A stretch of 62,855 bases of DNA. Origin: Gordonia effusa NBRC 100432. GTDB taxonomy: Bacteria > Actinomycetota > Actinomycetes > Mycobacteriales > Mycobacteriaceae. Location of the stretch: the NCBI RefSeq assembly GCF_000241305.1, contig NZ_BAEH01000095.1, positions 1-62,855 of the forward strand, read 5' to 3'. The notes under the pieces were generated by a model. It ran no database searches, was not told the origin of the DNA, and worked only from the letters and a program-made list of their open reading frames with translations. Made by a program: the position numbers and the translations under genes. Of the stretch, positions 52,048-62,855 are shown piece after piece (the first letter of the stretch is position 1; each line of letters starts with the position of its first letter).

Positions 52048-53184
52048 ATGACAACAAACACAGCAATCACACCGTTCACCATCGCTATCGACCAGGCCGA
52101 CCTCGACGACCTTCAGTCGCGGCTCGCGCGCACTCGCCTACCGCAGTCGGCTCCCGGTGATGACTGGGATTATGGGACGCCCAACCACTACCTGAGCGAG
52201 ATGGTCGATTTGTGGCGCGACGGCTTCGACTGGCGAGCCGTCGAGTCGACGATGAATGCTTTCGATCACTTCCGCACCGACATCGATGGCCAGACAGTGC
52301 ATTTCCTGCACGTGCAGTCTCCGGTTGCCGACGCGACGCCGCTCCTCTTGATCCACAGCTACCCAGGATCGTTCGCCGACTTCCTGGATATGATCGGACC
52401 GCTGACTGATCCAGAAGCCCACGGCGGCAAGGCTTCCGACGCGTTTTCGGTGGTGATTCCGTCGATCCCCGGATTCGGTTTCTCGACGCCGCTCGCCGAT
52501 CGCGGCTGGACGATGCGTCGAGTGGCAGAGACTTTCGACAAGCTGATGCGTCGCCTTGGCTATGACTCCTACGGCGCGCACGGAAGCGATGCCGGCGCGA
52601 TGATCGCCCGCGAACTCGGCCTGATCAGCCCACCCGGGTTCCTGGGTCTACATGTGCTGCAACTGTTTTCGTTCCCATCGGGTGACCCGGCGGAATTCGC
52701 CGACTTCGGTCCGGACGAGTACGCCGCGCTCGAGCATATGCAGTGGTTCCAGTCCGTTGGCGGATACAACGCCATCAACTCGTCGCGACCACAAACCGTC
52801 GCCGTCGGCATCGCGGATTCGCCGGTGGGACAACTCGCCTGGAACGAGTTGTTCAACAGTTTCGGCAACGGCACCAGTCTGGTGACGCGCGAGCAGATCT
52901 TGATGCAGGTATCGCTGTATTGGTTCACCAACACCGCGGCCGCGGCGGGCCGATACCACTTCGAAGAGGCGCATGCCGACGCCGAGCCGGCGATCAACAA
53001 CGCGCCGACCGGAGTCGCCGTGTTCGCCGACGACTTCAAGTCGATTCGCTCACTCGCGCAACGAGATAACTCGAATATCGTACACTGGTCGAACTTTGCC
53101 GAAGGCGGGCATTACGCATCGATGGAACGGCCCGACGACGTCGTCGCCGACCTGCGGGTGTTCTTCGCGGCATTGCCGAAATAG
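52048..53184 (+). CDS. epoxide hydrolase (EHN-type alpha/beta hydrolase)
   Basis: This 378-aa protein has the epoxide-hydrolase N-terminal domain (about 8-110), an oxyanion motif HSYPGS (103-108, normally HGWPGS), nucleophile Asp181 in AHGSDAGAM, and His in EGGHYASMERPD. It opens epoxides to diols. It follows a WYL regulator divergently and is closed by a strong hairpin. Confidence 0.9.
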   Translation: MTTNTAITPFTIAIDQADLDDLQSRLARTRLPQSAPGDDWDYGTPNHYLSEMVDLWRDGFDWRAVESTMNAFDHFRTDIDGQTVHFLHVQSPVADATPLLLIHSYPGSFADFLDMIGPLTDPEAHGGKASDAFSVVIPSIPGFGFSTPLADRGWTMRRVAETFDKLMRRLGYDSYGAHGSDAGAMIARELGLISPPGFLGLHVLQLFSFPSGDPAEFADFGPDEYAALEHMQWFQSVGGYNAINSSRPQTVAVGIADSPVGQLAWNELFNSFGNGTSLVTREQILMQVSLYWFTNTAAAAGRYHFEEAHADAEPAINNAPTGVAVFADDFKSIRSLAQRDNSNIVHWSNFAEGGHYASMERPDDVVADLRVFFAALPK

Positions 53185-53196
53185 CTCGGCGCGACT

Positions 53197-53233
53197 CGGC
53201 CCGATTTGGTTGTGGCGCAACCAGATCGGGCCG
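53197..53233 (+). terminator. stem-loop terminator after the epoxide hydrolase
   Basis: CGGCCCGAT and ATCGGGCCG pair over 9 bp, continue after one mismatch with TGGTTG/CAACCA (6 bp), and enclose a 5-nt loop. It starts 13 nt after the stop codon. No U-tract follows. Confidence 0.7.
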
Positions 53234-53262
53234 ATTACTGCGCTCTTGCGGACCGGTTGCGG

Positions 53263-53309
53263 GGTCTCGATACACCCGGCTCGGCTAACGCCTCGCCGGG
53301 CACTCGACC
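53263..53309 (-). repeat. REP-like element, inverted copy with hairpin
   Basis: The 47-bp segment runs from GGTCTCGATACAC to CACTCGACC, the reverse orientation of the repeat ends found at 44-94 and 53365-53415. Its middle is a CCCGGC..GCCGGG hairpin unlike the other copies, so only the flanks are shared. Confidence 0.6.
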
Positions 53310-53364
53310 GGCGGTTGGGAGACCTCGGCACGCGATGGGATGGCACTCAACCGGCGGAAAATTC

Positions 53365-53415
53365 GATGGTCGAGTGCGCTCGACGAGCGCAGCGAGACGC
53401 GCGTGTATCGAGACC
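53365..53415 (+). repeat. REP-like palindromic repeat, copy 2
   Basis: This is the 51-bp element matching 44-94 at 49 of 51 positions. It faces the inverted element at 53263-53309, giving a paired (BIME-like) arrangement between the epoxide hydrolase terminator and the DUF389 stop. No gene is seen in 53185-53448. Confidence 0.7.
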
Positions 53416-53448
53416 CGGTGACCCGACGTCGGATGTGACACGCGCCCT

Positions 53449-54375
53449 TCACTCGCCCGACTTTAGCCCACCGAACCGCCGCCAGGCGAAGCGTTGAATG
53501 GCCAGGGTGGCGGTGCCGGCGATGAGCAGACCCGCGAGGTTGACGGCAAGCTGGACGGAGGACGACCACGCTTCATGCCAGGCTCCGACGGCGAGCGTCA
53601 GCCCGATACACGCGATAGCGGGAACCGTTGTGACAGAAATGAATACGCCGACCAACGCCGCGGATTTCGACGTAGTCAGCGACAACACGCCAGCACTGCC
53701 GGCCAGCAATGCGATGATGAATGACCAGATGTCCGGGGAGACGATGAACTGAGTGGATTCGCCAGTGGTGGCCGCCGTGTAGTCGACCCAGCCGGACAGG
53801 TCGGCCAGCGCCCACAGGAGCCAGGTGAGTCCGCCGGCCACGAGGAAACCGAGCGCAAGAGTCGCGATCGCTTGCGGGATCGGGGCGCCGCGTCGACGGA
53901 TCAACGCGACGCAGATCGCGGCAATGGGAGCGAACTCTGGGCCGACCACCATCGCGCCGACAATCAGGATGGGCTGATCGGTGTACCGACCGATGCTGGC
54001 AATGAGCGTGGCCAAGACCAGGAATGCGACGAAAGACCACGAGAGGCGGGCGTTGCCACGAGCCTGCTCCTCGATATGTTCCCAGACCAACGCGTCGTCG
54101 GGATGGCCCGGGGCGTGAGCCTCCGCACGGTCGGCGGCCACCGAGATGGTGGTCAGCGGCTCAGAGAGCGTGATCGAACCGTTCTGTTCGATGCCGAGGT
54201 CGCGCAGCGCCGCGACGATCGGGTTGGCGTTCTCCCGCGCGACGTCGAAGAACAGGATGTCGGTCGGCCCCGACGAGGTGAGACTGACGATATTCGCCAC
54301 GGTGGGATCGTTGGCGACGAGTTCGTGTGCCGCGGTAACGGTTTCGCGATCCGTGGTCACCCGGATATTGAGCAT
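53449..54375 (-). CDS. DUF389 membrane protein
   Basis: This 308-aa protein has an N-terminal soluble alpha/beta domain (MLNIRVTTDRETVTAAHEL to about 95) and about six membrane helices, including PILIVGAMVVGPEFAPIAAICVAL, the DUF389 core (key part GAMVVGPEFAPIAA). Function is unknown. Start is uncertain: ATG 54375 is used; GTG 54402 would overlap the upstream PEP-mutase gene by 10 nt. It is probably cotranscribed with that gene. Confidence 0.83.
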   Translation of the reverse strand: MLNIRVTTDRETVTAAHELVANDPTVANIVSLTSSGPTDILFFDVARENANPIVAALRDLGIEQNGSITLSEPLTTISVAADRAEAHAPGHPDDALVWEHIEEQARGNARLSWSFVAFLVLATLIASIGRYTDQPILIVGAMVVGPEFAPIAAICVALIRRRGAPIPQAIATLALGFLVAGGLTWLLWALADLSGWVDYTAATTGESTQFIVSPDIWSFIIALLAGSAGVLSLTTSKSAALVGVFISVTTVPAIACIGLTLAVGAWHEAWSSSVQLAVNLAGLLIAGTATLAIQRFAWRRFGGLKSGE

Positions 54376-54392
54376 GGAGGCTATTGTGCCTC

Positions 54393-55154
54393 CTACGTCC
54401 ACCGTCCGAGCAGGGTTGCGGCGTGCTCGGCGAGCGCGGCCTGGAAGAACGGGCCGAAACTGATTCGTCCGACGCCGAGCGGTCCGAACGACGCGGGGTC
54501 GTCGGCGCCCGGCAGCGCGATCGCGTTGACCGGCAGACGTAGCTCGCTGGTCAGGCGGCGCTGGGTATCAGGATCGTGCCGACCGACCGGGTAGAGCGAA
54601 TCCGCTCCGGCATCGGCGGCCTCGTTCAGGCGGGCGATGACGCGTTCGACTCGGTCGGATTCGTCACCGTCGGCACGCAGAAAAAGGTCGGTTCGAGCGT
54701 TGACCACCACGTGAACACCAGCGTCATCGGCGGATTTGCGAAGTGCGCCAACAAGTTCGGCGTGCTCGGTCGATGTGCGCAGACGACCGCCCTCGCTGTG
54801 TACGGTGTCCTCGATATTTAAGCCGACCGCGCCCGCGGCGAGTAGCCCACCGATAAGACGCTCGGCGCTTTCGCCGTAACCGGATTCGATGTCGACCGAA
54901 ATCGGGACGTCGACGGCCGCGGTGATCTGGGCGACGCGAGTCAGTAGGTCGTCGAAGGTCAGTCCCTCGTTGTCGGGTTTGCCGACCGAATCGGAGACTG
55001 GATGGCTGCCGACGGTGAGGGCGGCGAAGCCGGCGTCGACGGCGAGTTTTGCCGACCAGGCATCCCAGACCGTTGGCAGGACAACGGGATTGCCTGGTTG
55101 ATGAAGAGCGAGGAGGGTGTCGGCGTGGGCGCTGAGCGTTTCAGTTGAGGTCAT
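54393..55154 (-). CDS. isocitrate lyase/PEP mutase family protein
   Basis: This 253-aa TIM-barrel protein shows LPTVWDAWSAKLAVDAGFAALTVGS (key part VWDAWSAKLAVDAGF), VDIESGYGES for the metal site, GLNIEDTVH and NARTD. The lyase KKCGH active-site loop of isocitrate lyase is absent, so it belongs to the wider PEP-mutase/oxaloacetate-hydrolase-like group with unknown substrate. Confidence 0.87.
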   Translation of the reverse strand: MTSTETLSAHADTLLALHQPGNPVVLPTVWDAWSAKLAVDAGFAALTVGSHPVSDSVGKPDNEGLTFDDLLTRVAQITAAVDVPISVDIESGYGESAERLIGGLLAAGAVGLNIEDTVHSEGGRLRTSTEHAELVGALRKSADDAGVHVVVNARTDLFLRADGDESDRVERVIARLNEAADAGADSLYPVGRHDPDTQRRLTSELRLPVNAIALPGADDPASFGPLGVGRISFGPFFQAALAEHAATLLGRWT

Positions 55155-55210
55155 GCAACCTGACTACCGCACGCGTTCGTCGGCGTCGAGTCTTTTGCGC
55201 AAACACGTCC

Positions 55211-56317
55211 TTACAATTCCCGAATGAACCGTGCCGCCTCGCTCACCGCGCGCTTTGCTTCCGGCGTCATGAACGGGAATAGCTGGAACACATGGCCTTG
55301 ATCGGGCCACTGCTGCAGTTCGGCCTCGCCGCCGGCCGCGACGAGTTGGCGGTACATCTCACGTGCGTCATCGCCCATGACTTCACGGCCGCCGAATTGA
55401 ATTAGGGTGCGCGGCAACGACATTCCCGCCTCGATGGGCACCGTGGCGCGGGGGTCGTCGAGACCGGAATCGCGGGTGTAGAGCGTCAAGATGCGCTGGG
55501 CAGCCACCGCGTTGATATACGGGTCGCGCACGCCGGTGGCCTCGTGGGCCACCGCGAGTGCGAACGACGGATCGACCAATGGGGAGAACAGGACCATGCC
55601 GCCCGGTTGTGGTGTCCCGGTGCGATGGTTGTCGGCAAGGAGGTCGAGGGCCAGATGTCCGCCCGCGGAGTCTCCCGAGACTACGATGTTCTCCGCCCGA
55701 TAGCCGAGGTCGAGCAGCCAGTGGTAGCCGCGGATGGCATCATCACCGCCGTCGGGCAGGCGATAGCGCGGGCCAAGTCGGTAGTCGAGGCTGAATACTG
55801 GCCGGGCGGTGCGCCGGGATAGACGAGATACCAGCCCACGATGGGTCCGAGGGGAACAGATCACATAGCCGCTGCCGTGTAAGTAGTAGATGATTCGGGT
55901 GGAGGCTGGGTCTGATCGCCGGGTGACGCCCGGCCCGAACACCCACTCGCCGCGCACGCGCTCGAAGCCCGCCCCGGTTGATGTTCTGGGCACTGAGACA
56001 GATACCGGCCACGAGACGGTTCCCGGCAGAGCGGGACTCATCGCGACCAGAGTCGAATTCAGTGCCGGGCGCATGGCGGTGATGACCCGTGGCGCGAACG
56101 GCGACGAACCTAAGTCCATCGCGGTCATCATCCGTGGCGCGACCTTCGACATCGATGTATTGAGCACTCGCGAGCGCAGCGATCCACGTGCGCGTTGCCA
56201 GTCGTTGTAACGACGGGGCGGTGGGAGGGCCGGGGCGGCAGCCGTGACCGGTCGGTGCGATTCATCAGGCATTGGCTGCGAGGCGGGTGAAGACACAAAA
56301 ACACCATAAGATGCCAA
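55211..56317 (-). CDS. alpha/beta hydrolase, HSL-like with HGSG oxyanion motif
   Basis: This protein of up to 368 aa has an HSL-family fold with YYLHGSGYVICSPRTHR (HGSG at 147-150 instead of HGGG), the nucleophile elbow VVSGDSAGGHLAL (Ser217) and a C-terminal His in PDQGHVFQLF. The N-terminus has a Pro-rich stretch and no clear signal peptide. The start is uncertain (ATG 56317 or 56272; neither has a good ribosome-binding site). It is divergent from gltB across 374 bp. Confidence 0.83.
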   Translation of the reverse strand: MASYGVFVSSPASQPMPDESHRPVTAAAPALPPPRRYNDWQRARGSLRSRVLNTSMSKVAPRMMTAMDLGSSPFAPRVITAMRPALNSTLVAMSPALPGTVSWPVSVSVPRTSTGAGFERVRGEWVFGPGVTRRSDPASTRIIYYLHGSGYVICSPRTHRGLVSRLSRRTARPVFSLDYRLGPRYRLPDGGDDAIRGYHWLLDLGYRAENIVVSGDSAGGHLALDLLADNHRTGTPQPGGMVLFSPLVDPSFALAVAHEATGVRDPYINAVAAQRILTLYTRDSGLDDPRATVPIEAGMSLPRTLIQFGGREVMGDDAREMYRQLVAAGGEAELQQWPDQGHVFQLFPFMTPEAKRAVSEAARFIREL

Positions 56318-56691
56318 AGCCGTTGGGAGGTGGTGAATCGCCGAACTGACACGGTGGAGTTGCCGCAGGTCAGCCCATGGACGTGGATTGAGTTTCGTAA
56401 CTGATTTCGATAGTTAAGCCCGGACGTGCGAAAATAATGACAATGCTCTCGTGAGCAGTTGGCATCGAGAAACCTGACCACAACGTCGAGGCGATCCGAT
56501 GCGGAACGGTCAGCAATGACGCTGACCCGGACGTCGCCACCACACTCCCGGGCGACGCCCGCGACATCGAGACGACTGCAGCCCAGTCGTCGATGCGGGC
56601 GCACCCAGAAGCATGTGGGTTCGCGCGAGGTTGTCCGGACAATTCTGTCGTTAATTGGTAGCGCAGTGTCGCGCAAAGAGTAGGGGCGATT
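56318..56691 (+). promoter_or_regulatory. gltB leader/promoter region with TTGTCCGGACAA palindrome
   Basis: This 374-bp spacer has no convincing gene. It contains a perfect 12-bp palindrome TTGTCCGGACAA at 56631-56642, 49 nt before ATG 56692, and an A/T-rich stretch AAAATAATGACAATG near 56428-56442 that could hold a -10 region. It must carry the gltBD promoter and its nitrogen control; the regulator cannot be named. Confidence 0.45.
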
Positions 56692-61264
<4,573 letters not shown>

Positions 61265-61272
<8 letters not shown>

Positions 61273-62716
61273 TCCACGTGGATTCCTCAAGCACACCGAC
61301 CGCGAGACACCGGATCGTCGTCCCGTCGATCTGCGCTTGATGGACTGGAAAGAGGTCTACACCGACTTCGACAAGTCCACCCTCAAGACGCAGGCCAGTC
61401 GATGCATGGATTGCGGTATTCCTTTCTGCCACAACGGCTGTCCGCTCGGAAACCTGATTCCCGAGTGGAACGACCTGGTGTACCGGGATCGCTGGAGTGA
61501 TGGCATCGACCGGCTGCACGCGACAAACAACTTCCCGGAGTTCACCGGTCGGTTGTGCCCGGCTCCCTGTGAGTCGTCATGTGTGCTGGGTATCAACCAG
61601 CCGCCGGTGACGATCAAGCAGGTCGAGGTCGAACTCATCGAGAACGCGTACTCCAGCAATTGGGTCACGCCAGTTCCGGCCGCGGAGAAGACTGGCAAGA
61701 AGGTGGCGGTTGTCGGCTCGGGACCCGCGGGTCTGGCTGCGGCGCAGCAACTTACGCGCGCGGGGCACGACGTCACCGTCTTCGAGCGGGCCGACCGCAT
61801 CGGTGGCCTCATGCGGTACGGCATCCCCGAGTTCAAGATGGAGAAGCACTTCATCGACCGCCGGCTGGAGCAGATGGAGGCCGAAGGCACCGTCTTCCGT
61901 GCGGGCGTGAACGTCGGCGTCGACGTGACCGTCGAGCAGTTGCGCGGCGACTACGACGCGGTGATCCTAGCCAACGGCTCCACCATCGGCCGTGATCTGC
62001 CGATCGCCGGCCGCGAGCTCGACGGCATCCATCAGGCGATGGAATTCCTGCCGCAGGCCAACCGAATCCAGCACGGTGACGAGGTTCCCAACCAGATCAC
62101 CGCCAAGGGTAAGAAAGTCGTCATCATCGGTGGCGGCGACACCGGCGCTGACTGCCTTGGCACCTCGCTGCGTCAGGGCGCGGAGATCGTGCACCAGTTC
62201 GAGATCATGCCGAAGCCGCCGTCAGAGCGTGCCGAGTCGACTCCCTGGCCGACTTATCCGCTGATGTACCGTGTGTCGTCGGCGCATGAAGAGGGCGGCG
62301 ACCGCGTGTTCTCGGTGAGTACCGAGGAGTTCGTCGGCGAGAACGGCAAGGTGACCGGCCTCAAGGCCTACGAGGTCGTGATGAAAGACGGCCGGTTCGA
62401 GAAGGTCGAAGGCAGTGACTTCGAACTCGAGGCCGACCTGGTGCTCTTCGCGATGGGCTTCGTTGGACCCGAGCGGGAAGACCTCCTCGACAAGCTGGGT
62501 GTCGAATACGACGCGCGCGGCAACGTCAAGCGTGATGACAAGTTCGAGTCGACAGTTCCCGGCGTGTTCGTCGCGGGTGACGCCGGCCGTGGCCAGTCCC
62601 TCATCGTGTGGGCGATTGCCGAAGGTCGTTCGGCTGCTGCCGCTGCCGACGCGTTCCTGACGGGTGCGTCAGATCTTCCTGCTCCGATCGTGCCGACTCA
62701 GGTGGCGCAGCGCTAG
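61265..62716 (+). CDS. gltD: glutamate synthase small subunit
   Basis: This 483-aa subunit starts at ATG 61265. N-terminal Cys clusters ([25 protein letters not shown]) hold two 4Fe-4S centres. FAD binds at [20 protein letters not shown] at [15 protein letters not shown], and [13 protein letters not shown] closes the FAD site. It feeds NADPH electrons to GltB. Its last 116 nt are overlapped by the opposite-strand MFS reading frame. Confidence 0.96.
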
Positions 62717-62855
62717 CTCGTAACATCCCCAACGCCGGTATCGCCATCAACACCGAGCTACCGGCGACGATGAAAGCTGTTGTCGCACTGGCGTGGTAGA
62801 TGGGTAGCCACAGTAGTGGGGCAAGCGCGGCGCCGGAGAACCGGAATGCCGACAC
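62601..62855 (-). CDS. MFS-type permease, C-terminal end (partial)
   Basis: The minus-strand frame entering from the right edge reads as the last helices of a major-facilitator permease (FRFSGAALAPLLWLPIYHAS, AFIVAGSSVLMAIPALGML). It then continues 31 residues, antisense to gltD, before a stop at 62601. Only about 85 codons are inside the window. The overlap is either a real 116-nt convergent overlap or the result of a lost stop codon. Confidence 0.6.
   Translation of the reverse strand: MSAFRFSGAALAPLLWLPIYHASATTAFIVAGSSVLMAIPALGMLRASAAPPESARSEQEDLTHPSGTRRQRQQPNDLRQSPTR

Noticed and set aside
56396..56411. GlnR-type box (GTAAC-N6-) upstream of gltB
   Set aside because: Only the first half-site matches; the second half (CGATA) does not fit GNAAC, so no claim is made.

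Overview
The window reads as chromosome of a mycolic-acid actinobacterium (Mycobacteriales; Gordonia, Williamsia, Rhodococcus or Nocardia-like rather than a named species). Pointers are the high GC with G/C-ending codons, a complete nine-gene mce locus (yrbE1A/B, mceA-F, Mce-associated protein), a mycothiol-dependent formaldehyde dehydrogenase next to its MBL-fold partner, a LigB-type ATP-dependent DNA ligase, many TetR regulators and lipase/oxygenase paralogues, and REP-like palindromes of the TCGAGACC type. I see no rRNA, tRNA, CRISPR array, transposase or phage gene. Gene packing is tight, with many 4-nt (ATGA/GTGA) or 1-nt (TGATG) overlaps.

Region by region. (1) 0.04-8.8 kb: a catabolic island. 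A TetR gene and a HGGG lipase face a tightly coupled operon of SDR, 45-aa protein, SDR, two Baeyer-Villiger-type flavin monooxygenases and an alpha/beta hydrolase, followed by another TetR. The simplest reading is alcohol to ketone to ester/lactone to acid. (2) 8.9-14.9 kb: a DinB-like protein, then N-acetylglucosamine use: a GntR/HutC repressor with a DasR-type operator, a sugar-porter MFS protein, a NAGK-type kinase, a SIS deaminase/isomerase and NagA. (3) 14.9-18.4 kb: OhrR-Ohr peroxide defence, a SUKH protein, and an SDR-GlcG-TetR cluster with an inverted operator pair. (4) 18.5-28.7 kb: acyl-CoA dehydrogenase, ferredoxin reductase, MscR plus MBL hydrolase, two transporters, DNA ligase, YccF.

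(5) 28.7-47.6 kb is the most interesting region. Four DUF2236 (MpaB/Lcp-superfamily) putative haem oxygenases surround a complete mce import operon, together with a stand-alone 2Fe-2S ferredoxin domain, a geranylgeranyl-reductase-type flavoprotein, a LemA-like protein, a TetR regulator and a FadD. One DUF2236 protein carries two DnaJ-type CxxCxGxG motifs. I propose, as inference, a locus for importing and oxidising a hydrophobic, perhaps isoprenoid or sterol-like, substrate.

(6) 47.7-53.2 kb: GAF-type activator, aldehyde dehydrogenase with a CRP-consensus box, DUF779, WYL regulator, epoxide hydrolase. (7) 53.2-62.9 kb: REP pair, DUF389 membrane protein, PEP-mutase-family enzyme, an HGSG esterase, gltB-gltD (glutamate synthase), and the 3' end of an MFS gene overlapping gltD.

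Start codons were moved from the longest reading frame where an overlap or ribosome-binding site argued for it; such choices are stated. All functions come from reading translated sequence; no database search was possible.
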